Shown: positions 16,470 through 26,533, counted from the stretch's first letter. The stretch: DNA of 64,000 bases from Verrucomicrobiaceae bacterium UBA1938 (GCA_002336895.1 DDFC01000010.1:478242-542241); one strand, 5' to 3'. Notes: generated by a model from the sequence alone, not told the origin. Numbers and translations: made by a program.

Positions 16470-18002
16470 TCACGCCCCCGGCGCTTTCTTCGTCAGCTCA
16501 TCCACCAGCTTCCGGGCTTGTTTCGTTTCGGGGTGGTCAGGGCCCCGGATCTTTTTCCAGCCTTCGAGGGCACGGCGTGCGTACGGCAGAGCCACCTCCT
16601 TGGGTTGATGTTGTTTCAGGCAGACGGCGAGGTTGAAGCAGGCGGAAAGTGTATGCGGATTCTCAGCGCCGAGCACGCGCTCGCAGACCGGCAGCATGGC
16701 GCGCAGTTCTTTCTCCGCCTCTTCATCGCGGTTTAGCTTCATGAGGGCTTCAGCCAGGGCGCTGCGGCATTGCAGCGTGTCGGTGTCTTCGGGGCCCAGG
16801 AGGCGCTGCCGCACGGGGATGAGCCGACGCTCCGCAGCCTCCACTTCCGCGTATTTTTTCTGGTCCAGCCAGACCATGGCCAGGCTGGCTTCAGCCAGCA
16901 GTGTGGCCCGGTCCTCCGGACCCAGCACGCGCTGGCGGATGGCCAGCAGCTCACGGTATTCCTTTTCAGCTTCATCCAGCCTGCGCAAATGCTGCAGCAC
17001 TCTGGCAAACTGGGTGCGTGCATCCAGCGTCGTCTTGTGGTCCGGACCGAGAACTTTCTGCGCCACAGGAATGAAAAGGCGGTAGGGCTCGGCTGCCTCG
17101 GCCTCCTTGCCCTGGACCACCATGATGCCCAGAAGCTCTCCCTGGAAGAACAGGGTGTCGCGGTGTGCGGCACCCAGCACCCGCGCCATCACGGGCAGCA
17201 CAGAGCGCAGCTCTTTTTCAGCCTCGGCAGCTTTCTTCTGCCCCCACAGCGCCGAGGCCAGGCGGGCCCGGCTGAGCAGAGTGTCAGTATCTTCCGGCCC
17301 CAGGAGGCGCTGCTGCGCAGTGATGCTCCTGCGCAGCAGCGTCTCCTGTTCCGCGTATTTCTTCCTGGCCTGCAGGACAGTGGCAAAGCTCGCGGCTGTG
17401 GAAAGTGTCGCCTTGTCATCAAAGCCCAGCACGCGCTCGCGGATGGCCAGCACCTCACGGTATTCCTTTTCGGACTCCTCCAGATTTCCATCTTTGAACA
17501 AAGCCCGGGCCAGCCAGCGCTGGGCTGTCAGCGTGTCATCATTCTCAGCGCCCAGCACCTTCTGCGCCAGTGGGACAAAGCTGCGGTAGCCCTGCTCAGC
17601 CTCTGCGTACTTGTGCTGCATCATCATGCTCTCGAGCAGCTTGCCTTGGGCATAGAGTGTCCCCGGGTGCTCCGCGCCGAAGACTTTGGACAGCACTGGC
17701 AGCAGCGCATGCAGCTCCTTCTCCTGCTCAGGGTGCTGCTCCAGGCTGTCGTGCACATCCGCCAGCAGCAGGCGCGCGCGCAGTGTTTCCTTGTCCTCCG
17801 CGCCCAGCTTCTGCGTGCGTGCCGCCACCAGCGCTTGCACCGCTTTCTCGCCTTCGGGCAGTTTGCCAGCCTTGAGCAGGGCCATCGCCGCATCATAGGC
17901 CTTCGCGCCGATGTCCGGTGTGGTGTCGGCCATGCTCACGTGGCCTGGGCTGCAGATGAAAACGAGAAGGGCAAAGACGAAAGTGTGAGCGTAGGGCTGC
18001 AT
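16470..18002 (-). CDS. Secreted TPR-repeat protein (T6)
   Basis: 510 residues; MQPYAHTFVFALLVFICSPGHVSMA is the signal peptide. About eleven TPRs are arranged as two similar halves: the order 'LGFDD/LGPED…AIRERVLG/AIRQRVLG' repeats, suggesting internal duplication. Its last 15 residues (PDHPETKQARKLVDE…KKAPGA) match T1's end closely. The promoter is at 18030-18058. It follows the family N gene 18135-18860. Confidence 0.9.
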   Translation of the reverse strand: MQPYAHTFVFALLVFICSPGHVSMADTTPDIGAKAYDAAMALLKAGKLPEGEKAVQALVAARTQKLGAEDKETLRARLLLADVHDSLEQHPEQEKELHALLPVLSKVFGAEHPGTLYAQGKLLESMMMQHKYAEAEQGYRSFVPLAQKVLGAENDDTLTAQRWLARALFKDGNLEESEKEYREVLAIRERVLGFDDKATLSTAASFATVLQARKKYAEQETLLRRSITAQQRLLGPEDTDTLLSRARLASALWGQKKAAEAEKELRSVLPVMARVLGAAHRDTLFFQGELLGIMVVQGKEAEAAEPYRLFIPVAQKVLGPDHKTTLDARTQFARVLQHLRRLDEAEKEYRELLAIRQRVLGPEDRATLLAEASLAMVWLDQKKYAEVEAAERRLIPVRQRLLGPEDTDTLQCRSALAEALMKLNRDEEAEKELRAMLPVCERVLGAENPHTLSACFNLAVCLKQHQPKEVALPYARRALEGWKKIRGPDHPETKQARKLVDELTKKAPGA

Positions 18003-18029
18003 GCGCGCGCAGGGAGGTTAGGTCTGCGG

Positions 18030-18058
18030 ATTAAACGAGCGGCGCATGCCCCATGCAA
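18030..18058 (-). promoter_or_regulatory. Sigma70-like promoter of T6
   Basis: TTGCAT, 17-base spacer, TTTAAT. Confidence 0.65.
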
Positions 18059-18134
18059 GCCTGAAACACTCCTCGCCGGCTGCTGGTGAAGATGGTGCCG
18101 AGGTGGCAGATGCCGCAGGTTCAAGCTCTGCGAC

Positions 18135-18860
18135 TCAGGGCAGCCTGCCAGCACCGCCAAAGCTTTGCTGCGATTCCCTCATCTTCTTCAGCTTCTCCTC
18201 ATAGTCGCCATCATACAAGCTGGGCTCTGGTGCTGCGCCTGTCCCCGAAGTCGAGGTTGGTTTTTCTTTTGCGTCTTCGTATTCGAGCTGATCCTGCACC
18301 TCAGGATTGGAATAATATCCCCCTTCAATGGTCCCTTCGGTGGGCTCGGTTTTGGGGCGGTCACGGCCATAGCCTGCGGCACCCCTGACATGTCCTCCCA
18401 GGAGTCCCTTTTTTTCCTGCGGCGTCACCCGATACGCATCACGTGCCTGGCGCATCTGCGGTGCTGTGGCGGGACTCGCCGGAGCTGCCACCGTCTTTGT
18501 GATTTCAGACGGCGGCCTGGCCGCGGGCTGCGGCTGGCTGGGCTGCAGATTGGAGTGCGGCACCTGCCATGCTGGGCTGGTGGACGGACTCGCGGGCAGC
18601 TGCCCGCTCAGGCTGCGGGGCACGCCTTGTTTGTCCAGCGTGCGCTCCGCACCATTGCGCCATTGGGACTTGTCCGTGGCCATCTGCGCTCCCAGGCCCT
18701 GGTGCTCCTTGCCCCAGAGCAGGTGCTTTTCATCGGCATCCGCCCGCGCATCCTCCGAGGCCCGCTGGTGCTGGCGGAAGGACTGCTGCCCGGCGCGTGT
18801 GCCCCAGGGAGTGCGTGGTGTGAAGAAGAGGCATCCGGGTTTTTTCGAGTTCGGGTTCAT
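18135..18860 (-). CDS. Family N leader protein, 241 aa
   Basis: Leader, then a second module 'ADADEKHLLWGKE … TDKSQWRNGAERTLDKQG' that is almost identical in the protein at 34136-34876, although the two genes are 16 kb apart. The C-terminal half is unique (KKGLLGGHVRGAAGYGRDRP … EGTIEGGYYSN) and ends in a charged EEKLKKMRES segment. No known domain. It is paired with T6. Confidence 0.82.
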   Translation of the reverse strand: MNPNSKKPGCLFFTPRTPWGTRAGQQSFRQHQRASEDARADADEKHLLWGKEHQGLGAQMATDKSQWRNGAERTLDKQGVPRSLSGQLPASPSTSPAWQVPHSNLQPSQPQPAARPPSEITKTVAAPASPATAPQMRQARDAYRVTPQEKKGLLGGHVRGAAGYGRDRPKTEPTEGTIEGGYYSNPEVQDQLEYEDAKEKPTSTSGTGAAPEPSLYDGDYEEKLKKMRESQQSFGGAGRLP

Positions 18861-18914
18861 GCCAGAACTCCTTGGGACGTCTTTTCGGGGTTCAAGTCAT
18901 ATTATCATACAGTG

Positions 18915-18929
18915 TGGTATGAAATAGCC
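18915..18929. promoter_or_regulatory. Operator-like element before 18860
   Basis: TGGTAT, GAA, ATAGCC; 18 bases from the CAAG block. Confidence 0.5.
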
Positions 18930-18999
18930 TTCTGCCATGAAGGCGGACCATGCTTGACGAAGACTGCTTGAAACCATTGGCTTTCAGCCCCGCCCAGTT

Positions 19000-20418
19000 T
19001 CACTCTTTGGCGATCCGCTTTTTCAGCACATCGAGCAGACGCTGCGCCTCCTGGGTTCTGGGGTCTTTAGGGCCAAAAGCTTTCTGCCTGCCCTCCAGCG
19101 ATCGCTGCGCGTAGGGCAGAGCCTGCTGGTTTTGGCTGGCTGACATGAGGCACACCGCCAGGTTGTTGCAGTTGGTCAGGGTTTCCACGTGGGCGCGGCC
19201 CAGCGTGCGGTCCTGGACGGCCAGCACGGCCAGCCGCTCCTGCCCGGCCTCCTGATATTCCTTCAGCTCCTCCAGAGAGTCGGCGAGTTCCAGCCGCATG
19301 CGCAGGGTTTGCAGGTTTTCCGGGCCGAGCACACGGGTGGCAAGGGCGATCACTTTTCGTGAGACCTCAGCAGCCTGGGCATGCTGATGTCCCCGCTTCA
19401 GGGTCTTTACCAGATTCGTCTGGCAGGTCAGCAGGGCGCTGCCGTCCTCCGGGCCGAAGACGCGCTCGTAGGCGGCTGCCACCTCGCGCGCCTCCTTGGC
19501 GGCCTCGGTTATTTTTCCCTCCTCATCCAGGGCCATGGAGAGGTAGAGACGCGTGCGCAGCGTGTCCAGATCCCCGGCGCCGAGCGCCCGCGTCTGCAGG
19601 GCGATGACGCGGCGGAGCTCCTTTTCGGTGGCAGCGTCCGGCCCTGCATCACTCCCTGTGCGCAAGCTCATCTCCGACTGGCAGACCAGGGTGGCGCGGT
19701 GCTCCGCTCCCAGCGCCTGCGTGAGCTGCGGCAGCAGCTCCGCCGGTGCCGGTGTCGAGTCTGTGACGGCTGCTGGCGTGAGGGTGGTGGCCAGCACCCA
19801 CAGCAGCCCGGCCTCCAGGGTATCCCGGTCCTCCGCGCCGAGCGCGTGCTGGCAGGCGCTGTAAACCTTGGTGATTTCCTTCTGGGCGGCATCCAGCTGG
19901 CGCAGCTCGATCAAGGCCCTGATCTCAACCCGGCGTGCCTTCAGCGTGACACGGTCATCTGCGCCGAGCACGCGCGTGGCCACCGGGCGCAGGCTGCGGC
20001 ATGCCTTCAGCGCCTCGGTGCAGCGGCCTCCGGCCACGAGGACTGCGGCTAGGTCTGCCTGGCAGCGCAGGGTTTCGCGGTCTTCCTTGCCAAACACCTT
20101 GGCCACCACTGGCAGCAGCTCCTGCAGCTGCGCTGCGGCTTCCGCCTCTCTGGACAGATCTATGGTGATCTCCTCCAGCAGGATGCGCGTGGACAGCGTG
20201 CTTTTGTGCTCCGCACCCAGCGCCTGGGTGCGTGCCGCCACCAGCGCCTTGGCGGCCTTCTCCGCCTGCGCCCACTGGTGCGCCCCGCACAGCTGCGCCA
20301 TCTCGGCAATGGCCTTGTCCTCCTTCTCATGCCCTGCTTCCGCCGACACGCGGCAGGCACCGCCACAGACCAGCAACAGTATAAGGAGGCAGCGGGCAGG
20401 GGAGTGAGGCAGCTTCAT
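19000..20418 (-). CDS. Secreted TPR-repeat protein (T7)
   Basis: 472 residues from the ATG at 20418, where MKLPHSPARCLLILLLVCGGACRVSAEA is the signal peptide (the frame is open to 20475 but that adds a Pro-rich stretch). About ten TPRs follow, one of them degenerate around residues 190-215 (TTLTPAAVTDSTPAPAELL), where a repeat seems to be replaced by a Pro/Thr linker. The promoter is at 20447-20475. It is downstream of the family N gene 20729-21271. Confidence 0.9.
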   Translation of the reverse strand: MKLPHSPARCLLILLLVCGGACRVSAEAGHEKEDKAIAEMAQLCGAHQWAQAEKAAKALVAARTQALGAEHKSTLSTRILLEEITIDLSREAEAAAQLQELLPVVAKVFGKEDRETLRCQADLAAVLVAGGRCTEALKACRSLRPVATRVLGADDRVTLKARRVEIRALIELRQLDAAQKEITKVYSACQHALGAEDRDTLEAGLLWVLATTLTPAAVTDSTPAPAELLPQLTQALGAEHRATLVCQSEMSLRTGSDAGPDAATEKELRRVIALQTRALGAGDLDTLRTRLYLSMALDEEGKITEAAKEAREVAAAYERVFGPEDGSALLTCQTNLVKTLKRGHQHAQAAEVSRKVIALATRVLGPENLQTLRMRLELADSLEELKEYQEAGQERLAVLAVQDRTLGRAHVETLTNCNNLAVCLMSASQNQQALPYAQRSLEGRQKAFGPKDPRTQEAQRLLDVLKKRIAKE

Positions 20419-20728
20419 GCAGGGCGGGGGTGGGTTAGGCTTGAGGATTAAAGAAAGATCCGGCCGCGGTGGCAAGGTGTAAAAATCATGGGTTGCAGCA
20501 GATTATTCAGGCATCTTTTTTTGCCCACGCGGCGGGGCTCCTCAGGCACGACGCTCCCAGATGACAGCCGACCTTGATGAAACGAAGGAGACGCCGGGCC
20601 ATAGGAGCGCAGCAAAAAGATCTGATCCTGAAGGCTCTCCACCGCGCGGTTTCAAACTCTGTGGTTTTGAATCAGCGATTTCAGTTCCTTTTGTCTTCAT
20701 GATGGCAGACCCGGCCGCCCGCTGATCC
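20419..20728. other. Intergenic between T7 and family N gene 20729-21271
   Basis: About 310 bp. It contains the T7 promoter (20447-20475). The rest, including a run of seven T near 20513-20523, shows no convincing gene or repeat. Confidence 0.4.
20447..20475 (-). promoter_or_regulatory. Sigma70-like promoter of T7
   Basis: TTGCCA, 17-base spacer, TTTAAT, followed by CTAACCC before the ATG. Confidence 0.7.
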
Positions 20729-21271
20729 TCATCGGGGAGTAAAAAGGCTCTTGCCTGTGGGATCTATGCCTGCCTTGCGCAATGAGTCCTTGAAGGCCGC
20801 ATCCATTTTGTCCAAATGCTCAGGGGAGGCTCCCGGAAACATTTTCTGCCCTGGATGCTGAGGCTGCGGCTTGCCTGCCTCCTGCTCGCTTTTGATACGG
20901 TCATTGCTGGTGCCCTTTTCTTTGACGTGCAGTCTGACATTTTTCCATTTGTTGCTGTCTGCATCAGGATCAAACTCCTCGGGTTTTTCGCCGCCCCCCA
21001 GATGTACGCCGGCCACAAGGCTTTTGTCTGCAGGCTCACCTTCGCCAAAATGCTTGTCCACTCCTGCGCCGAAAAACCCGTGTTCTCCAATCCACTCGGC
21101 GGACTTCTTCAATGCGTTCAGGGTGCCTTTTCCAACACCTTGCTTGGGCGGCAGGGGTGCATCCTCAGACGCCCGCTGGTGCTGGCGGAAGGACTGCTGC
21201 CCGGCGCGCGTGCCCCAGGGAGTGCGTGGTGTGAAGAAAAGGTGGCCGGGCCTGGGTGAGTTCGGGTTCAT
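20729..21271 (-). CDS. Family N leader protein, 180 aa
   Basis: Leader variant MNPNSPRPGHLFFTPRTPWG. The body has no known fold. The C-terminal 'FKDSLRKAGIDPTGKSLF' recurs in the protein at 30066-30425 (FQDSLRKSGIDPTGKILF), giving family N at least one conserved C-terminal module besides the leader. CCCAGGGAG precedes the ATG. It is paired with T7. Confidence 0.82.
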   Translation of the reverse strand: MNPNSPRPGHLFFTPRTPWGTRAGQQSFRQHQRASEDAPLPPKQGVGKGTLNALKKSAEWIGEHGFFGAGVDKHFGEGEPADKSLVAGVHLGGGEKPEEFDPDADSNKWKNVRLHVKEKGTSNDRIKSEQEAGKPQPQHPGQKMFPGASPEHLDKMDAAFKDSLRKAGIDPTGKSLFTPR

Positions 21272-21323
21272 GCCAGAACTCCCTGGGACGGTTTTTCATG
21301 CGCAGGTGATTGGATGAAAAAAT

Positions 21324-21347
21324 CGCATAAGATACCCAAAGATACCA
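21324..21347. promoter_or_regulatory. Operator-like element before 21271
   Basis: GCAT … ATACC … ATACCA; the 21310-21365 block is almost the same as 8090-8145, so this upstream region was copied as a unit. Confidence 0.5.
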
Positions 21348-21445
21348 TCTCATCCTATGGACGGGAACGCTGAAGCCCTGCAGCGGTGCAGCTCCGACTG
21401 CGCAAAACTTGAAACCTTAAACTTGAAGCATCCTCCTCCCGCGCC

Positions 21446-23109
21446 TCACGCCTTTGTCTCCTGCTTTATCAGATCATCTACCAGATGCTGGGTGGATATG
21501 GTATCGGGGTGGTCCTTGCCCAGCACCTTTTTCCATCCGGAGAGGGCGCGCCGGGCGCAGGCCAGGGCCTCGGTGGTTTGGCCCTGGCCGCGCAGGCAGC
21601 AGGCCAGGGTGTGGAGGGCCCGCAGGGTGTCCGGGTGCTCGGGGCCGAAGCTGCGCTCGCGCCCGGCCAGCTCCAGGCGCGCCTCTTTCTCAGCTTCGTC
21701 GTACCGGCCCAGAGAGGCCAGGGTGGCGGCCAGATTGTGCCGTGTGTTCAGTACGTCCCCATTGTCCGAGGGCAGCTGCTTCTGCTGCAGGAGCAGCACG
21801 GCGCGCAGCTCCTTGAGGCCCTCCTCATACCGGCCCTGGATGGAGTGCAGGACTGCCATGCCGTACCGGGTGTGGAGGGTTTCATCGTTCTCCGCACCCA
21901 GGACACGCTGAGCGATGGGGAGCAACTGCCGCAGCTCCTGCTCCGCCTCCGTGTATTTTCCCTGATCGGTCAGCGCAGAGGCCAGGGTGCTGCGCGTGAT
22001 CAGCGTGTAGATGTTCTCCGGGCCGCGCACCCGTGTCTGCAGCGGCAGCAGGGCGCGGCACTCTTTTTCAGCCTCGGCATGCCTGGCCATGGCGCAGAGC
22101 ACATTGGCAAAATGCATGCGCGCCGTGAGCGTATCCCAGTCTTCCGCGCCCAGCCTGCGGATCATGGTGGGAATGAGGCTGCGCCAGGCCTTTTCGGCCG
22201 CGGCGGCCTTGTTCTGCTCAGCCAGCGTCTGGCAGAGGTCATGGCTGCAGAGCAGGGTGGCACGCGCCTCCGGCCCGAGGATCTCCGCCATGTCTGCGCG
22301 GGTGCGGGTCAGCAGTGTTTCGGCCTCGGCGTATTTTTTCAGTGTTTTCAGCATCTTGCCCAGCATGGCGCGCGCCTTCAGCGTGCGGGGCTGCCGGGTG
22401 CCCAGCGTCTGCTCATAGGACTGCACCACGGCCCGCTGCTCCTGCGCTGCATCGGCGTATTTGTGCTGAAAGGAGAAGACGCTGGCCAGATCCTCGCGTG
22501 TGCGGATGGTCTGCTCATCCGCAGGGCCGAGCGCGCGGGTGCGGGTGTCCAGCAGCGCACGGTATTCTTTTTCCGCCTCAGGCAGCTTGTCCAGCGCGCC
22601 ACCATGAGGGAGGCCACACGTTCGCGGTTCCGCAGGGTCTCCGCGTCATAGGGGCCGAGCGTGCGAGACATCTCCGGGATCAGGCTGCGCAGCTTCTCTG
22701 CGGCCTCGGCATACTGCCGCTGGTAGCCCAGCGCGGCGGCCAGCTCCGCCTGGCAGATGAGGGGCTCCCGGTGCCCGGTGCCAAAGACCTGCGTCAGCCT
22801 CGGCAGCAGATCGTGCAGCAGTGCGGCGGATTTTTCCCCCAGGTGCTGCCCGCCGAGCGTGCGCGCCAGCAGCAGCGTGGCCTGGAGGGTCTCCCGGTCA
22901 TCCGGCCCCAGCGCCTTCGTGCGCGCCGCCACCAGGGCGCGCGCCGCTTTCTCGGCCTGCTCCGGCTTGTCGTCATTGAGCAGCGCCAGGGCCTTGTCAT
23001 AGGCCTTCTGGCCGATGTCCGGCGCCGCATGCAGCGTGCCGGAGCCGAGGGGGGAAAGCAGCAGGGCAAGGACAAGCACCGGGGCGTGGAGCAGCTTCAT
23101 GGCAGGCAC
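21446..23109 (-). pseudogene. Secreted TPR-repeat protein, frameshifted (T8)
   Basis: Two overlapping frames together make one protein of about 550 residues. 23109 to about 22600 gives the signal peptide (MPAMKLLHAPVLVLALLLSPLGSG) and three to four TPRs. About 22600 to 21446 gives the remaining eight or nine TPRs and the usual 'LVDDLIKQETKA' end. The break is in the GGTGGCGCGCTGGAC stretch (about 22594-22605), where frame one reads VARWTSC and the correct frame reads ALDKLPEAEKEY. It is either a real single-base indel or an assembly error. The promoter is intact (23125-23153). Confidence 0.8.
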
Positions 23110-23124
23110 AGGTTAGGTGCAGAG

Positions 23125-23153
23125 ATTAAAGGAGCGCCTCAACCTCGTGGCAA
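23125..23153 (-). promoter_or_regulatory. Sigma70-like promoter of T8
   Basis: TTGCCA, 17-base spacer, TTTAAT, then CTAACC. T8 keeps its own promoter although it follows T9 closely. Confidence 0.7.
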
Positions 23154-23262
23154 GCTTCATTCCATAGGTGTGCGACCTGTGTGAATGGGCATGCTGCAGT
23201 GGCCTCACATTTTCCGAGACATCTGGATGCAGATGCCGCTCGTCTCATGCCATGATGTGGCA

Positions 23263-25767
23263 TCAAATACCCGGAGTCTCCAGAAGCCGGATGTCAGCTT
23301 TCCGGCGCAGTTCGTCGAGGCGGGTGGCGATGCGCTTCTGGCACTGCTCATCCTGGAGGATGCGTGTCACTTCCGCCTTCACCTTTTCAAAAGGCGGGGC
23401 AGGGGAGGCACGGCGGTCGTCCACCCGGAGGATGATGAGCCTGCCCTCCTGCTCCACAAGCCCGCTTACCCCGCCTTTGCGCGTCTGCGAGATGGCGGCC
23501 TTCACCTGCGGGCTGAGGTCTGCGACCGGCGTCCACTCCCAGGCACCGCCGTCCTCGGCGTGGCTGTCCTGGCTGCGGGTGCGGGCCAGTTCCCCAAAGT
23601 CTGCGCCTTTGAGGATGCGTGTGCGCAGCATCTCGGCCTCGCGGCGCGCCTCCGGTCCGGGGTGGATGAGGGTGAGCGTGTGCAGCTTCACCTCTGCATC
23701 TTTGATCCAGCAGTCCTGGTGCTTGTCGTAGTAGGCGCGCGCCTCCTTTTCCGGGATGTCAGCTTCGCCACCGATGAGCCCACGCATCACGTTCACGATG
23801 ATCGCACGCTCGCGCTCCGCGCGGAATGCCTTCTCATTCCTGCCCTCTGCAGCCAGGGCGGTCAGATAGGCCTCGCGGCTGCCATCGAAACTGTCGCGGA
23901 TGATCCTGGCGATGTCATCGTCCACATAGGACTTCTTGATGACTCTGCGCGTGCGGTGGAATTCGTTGAGCAGGAGCTGCTGGTCGATCAGGTTTTCCAG
24001 CGCGGCATGCTTTCTTTCAGCCAGTGCCTGCTCCACCAGCGGCTGCTCGGGTGCGTCCTGAAGCTGTGGCCTGCCCTGCGTGTGCCTGCCTGCCGCGTAG
24101 TGCTTTAAAAGAGCTTTGTGGGCATCCAGCGTATTCTCATTCGCCTCGGCCGGGTCCGGCTTGGCCTGTGCTTCAGACAAAGACGTGAGCGTGCAGGGCG
24201 GCGGCTGTTTTTTGAGCACGGCCTGCACGGCGGAGGTGCGGATCACCGCGCCATCCACCATCACCAGCGGCGGGTCCTTCTCCGGCGGTGGTGCTGCGGC
24301 TTTGGCACCTGTCTGCGCGCCGGAGCGCGGAGGATAGGTCAGCAGATTCACGAGGATCTGCGAGTCCTGGGTGGCGGGTGCGTTTTCTCCCAACAGCCTG
24401 AGCCGGCCGGTGAGTGCATGCTGCGCATAGTGCAGAGCCTCCTGCGCCTGGCCGTGTGACTTCAGGTGCAAGGCCAGCTCATGGCAGGTGTCCAGCAGAG
24501 CGGTGTCACTTTCGGCTCCAGGCTCCTGCTTTTGGATGGCCAGGATGGCACGCATCTCCTGCTCCGCCTCAGGCGCCCTGCCCAGAGCCTCCAGCTCGTG
24601 TGCCAGGTCCATGCGGGTGTCCAGAGTCTTCGGGTGCTGCGGTCCCAGCACGCGTGTGCGGATGGCGATGAGCTTCCACGCCGTCTGCTCGGCCTCGGCA
24701 TGCTTTTCGTTCATGTGCAGGGCCTGCTGCAGCATTTCCAGCACATAGATGCTCCACAAATCGTCCGTGCCATACCGGCTCTGCCGGGTGGCCAGCATCT
24801 GGCGCAGCTCCTTTTCAGCCTCCTCCTTTTTTCCATGGTCATGCAGGTCTCTGGCCAGAGTCGCGCGTATCTGCAGTACGCGGTGGTCCTCAGGGCCCAG
24901 CACGCGCGTGGCACCGGGCAGCACGCGGCGGCAGATCTCCAGCACCTCCGGCTTCCGGTCCATTTCAGAGAGACACTTGGCCAGCGCCGTCTCACAGTCA
25001 AAGGTGGCCTCGTCCTCCGGCCCCAGCACGCGGGAGAGCAGCGGTGCCAGCTCCCGCAGCATAGCCTCGGCCTCGGCGTAGCGGCCCTGTGCATAGAGCG
25101 CCCAGGCCAGCTGGGTCCGGGCCACGAGCGTCGTCCTGTGCTCGGCGCCAGAGATGCGTGCGCACAGTGCGGCCACATCGCGGCAAATCGTTTCGGCCTC
25201 TGCCGCGTGTCCCTGCTGGAGCAGGGCGGAGGCATGCAGCAGCCGCGCCTTCAGCGTCTCGGCATCCTCTGCACCGAGCACGCGGCTTTCCGTGGCGGCC
25301 AGGCTGCGGCACTGCTCCTTGGCCATCTGAAAGCGACCCTGCGCCAAGATGATGCCGATGAGCGCGGCGCGGCTGCTGAGCGTGGCACGGTCTTCCGCGC
25401 CTTTGACTCGTGTGAAAAGGGCCACGAGCTCCTGCATCTCGGCCTCGGCGGCGGCATGCTTGTGCTGCTTCTCCAGCGCCTGCACCAGGCTCTCGCGGCA
25501 GCGCAGGGTGTCGGCGTGCTCCGCGCCCAGGGCTTGCGTGCGCGCCATCATCAGTAGGCGCAGGGCCTGCTCCGCCTCTGCGTATTTGCCTGCGCCTAGC
25601 AGTGCCAGCGCGGCGTCATAGGATTTTTGGCTGATGTCCGGTACGGCTGCTGCGGGAGTGTTCGTCGCGTTCGCCTGTCTTTTCTCAGGGCGCTCAGCCG
25701 CAGCGGCGCTGCCAGGGACTGGTATGGCATGCAGTAAAAACAGCAGGACGGCTGGAAGGGGCTTCAT
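23263..25767 (-). CDS. TPR protein fused to a SurA-like parvulin (T9)
   Basis: 834 residues: signal peptide (MKPLPAVLLFLLHAIPVPGSAAA), about ten TPRs to about residue 465, a linker (GAKAAAPPPEKD), then a SurA-like N-domain starting 'LVMVDGAVI' and a parvulin domain ('ILKGADFGELARTRSQDS', 'LIILRVDDRR') ending 'LRRKADIRLLE'. An extra 70-residue insert (about 510-580) separates the first strand of the SurA domain from its helices. T3 has the same fusion without that insert, and 33076-34008 is the free-standing form. It probably acts as a periplasmic folding helper whose TPR part selects clients. It has no TPR-type promoter; the family N gene 25879-26397 lies 111 bp upstream. Confidence 0.9.
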   Translation of the reverse strand: MKPLPAVLLFLLHAIPVPGSAAAAERPEKRQANATNTPAAAVPDISQKSYDAALALLGAGKYAEAEQALRLLMMARTQALGAEHADTLRCRESLVQALEKQHKHAAAEAEMQELVALFTRVKGAEDRATLSSRAALIGIILAQGRFQMAKEQCRSLAATESRVLGAEDAETLKARLLHASALLQQGHAAEAETICRDVAALCARISGAEHRTTLVARTQLAWALYAQGRYAEAEAMLRELAPLLSRVLGPEDEATFDCETALAKCLSEMDRKPEVLEICRRVLPGATRVLGPEDHRVLQIRATLARDLHDHGKKEEAEKELRQMLATRQSRYGTDDLWSIYVLEMLQQALHMNEKHAEAEQTAWKLIAIRTRVLGPQHPKTLDTRMDLAHELEALGRAPEAEQEMRAILAIQKQEPGAESDTALLDTCHELALHLKSHGQAQEALHYAQHALTGRLRLLGENAPATQDSQILVNLLTYPPRSGAQTGAKAAAPPPEKDPPLVMVDGAVIRTSAVQAVLKKQPPPCTLTSLSEAQAKPDPAEANENTLDAHKALLKHYAAGRHTQGRPQLQDAPEQPLVEQALAERKHAALENLIDQQLLLNEFHRTRRVIKKSYVDDDIARIIRDSFDGSREAYLTALAAEGRNEKAFRAERERAIIVNVMRGLIGGEADIPEKEARAYYDKHQDCWIKDAEVKLHTLTLIHPGPEARREAEMLRTRILKGADFGELARTRSQDSHAEDGGAWEWTPVADLSPQVKAAISQTRKGGVSGLVEQEGRLIILRVDDRRASPAPPFEKVKAEVTRILQDEQCQKRIATRLDELRRKADIRLLETPGI

Positions 25768-25878
25768 GGGAGCGAGGCTGGCCCATCCAGAGTGCAGGGT
25801 GGATCAAAAAGTGACAAGATGAATATGCAGAGCCGCCGTCTCTGCCTGTTGCCATGCGCTTTGGCATGAAAAAGATCG

Positions 25879-26397
25879 TCACCAAGACAAGCTGCCTTCC
25901 ACTCCAAAGGAGTTCTTTGAAAAGGAAGGTTTCAGGCGCAGTCCTTGAGGGGGAGCTGCCTGAGGTGGCACGATGGCCCCTTGCAGCCCGCCCGATCTCT
26001 CCAGCTGCCGCTTTTCCTCCTCGGTGGGCGCACGCCGAACCACCCGCGGATCAGCTGCAGCCTGCGGAGCGCTGCCTGGTTTGGGCTGAGCTGTGCCGAC
26101 GGACATGTCAGTCACAGGTTTCACATCATACGGAGGCAGTTGGACGGACGCGTCATGCATTTCTTCGGCCCTCTCTGGAGTGATCTGGCTCTGCAAGCCG
26201 CGTGGCACGTTGTTCTGATCCATCCATTTCTGATAACCGGCCTGCTCTTTCATCTGGTCCAGAGCCTTCTTTTCAGCGGTCTTGCTGTCCTCAGACGCCC
26301 GCTGGTGCTGGCGGAAGGACTGCTGCCCGGCGCGTGTGCCCCAGGGAGTGCGTGGTGTGAAGAAGAGGTGGCCGGGCTTTTTTGAGTTTGGGTTCAT
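25879..26397 (-). CDS. Family N leader protein, 172 aa
   Basis: Leader followed by 'EKKALDQMKEQAGYQKWMDQ', predicted helical, and 'NVPRGLQSQITPERAEEMH'. The NVPR motif echoes 'GVPRSLSGQ/GVPRNLSGQ' in 18135-18860 and 34136-34876. The C-terminus is Pro/Gln-rich. The gene stands upstream of the TPR-parvulin fusion T9. No recognised activity. Confidence 0.8.
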   Translation of the reverse strand: MNPNSKKPGHLFFTPRTPWGTRAGQQSFRQHQRASEDSKTAEKKALDQMKEQAGYQKWMDQNNVPRGLQSQITPERAEEMHDASVQLPPYDVKPVTDMSVGTAQPKPGSAPQAAADPRVVRRAPTEEEKRQLERSGGLQGAIVPPQAAPPQGLRLKPSFSKNSFGVEGSLSW

Positions 26398-26451
26398 GCC
26401 AGAACTCCCTGGGACGGGTTTTCAGGCTGCAAGCGGATTTGTCATCAAGCA

Positions 26452-26476
26452 TGGTATTCAATGCTGCAAACTACCA
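26452..26476. promoter_or_regulatory. Operator-like element before 26397
   Basis: TGGTAT, TCA, ATGCT, five bases, CTACCA; 18 bases from the GCAAG block. Confidence 0.6.
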
Positions 26477-26533
26477 CGCATGCCGTGTTCGGCTGCCAGC
26501 AGCTTGAAGCCTTAAACCTGAAACTTCGCCACC

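Noticed and set aside
13826..18089. Long plus-strand open frames across TPR genes (for example 13826-14755 and 16770-18089)
   Set aside because: Gln/Leu/Arg-rich mirror translations of the 42-residue repeats; they have no start context and overlap genes with clear signal peptides and promoters.
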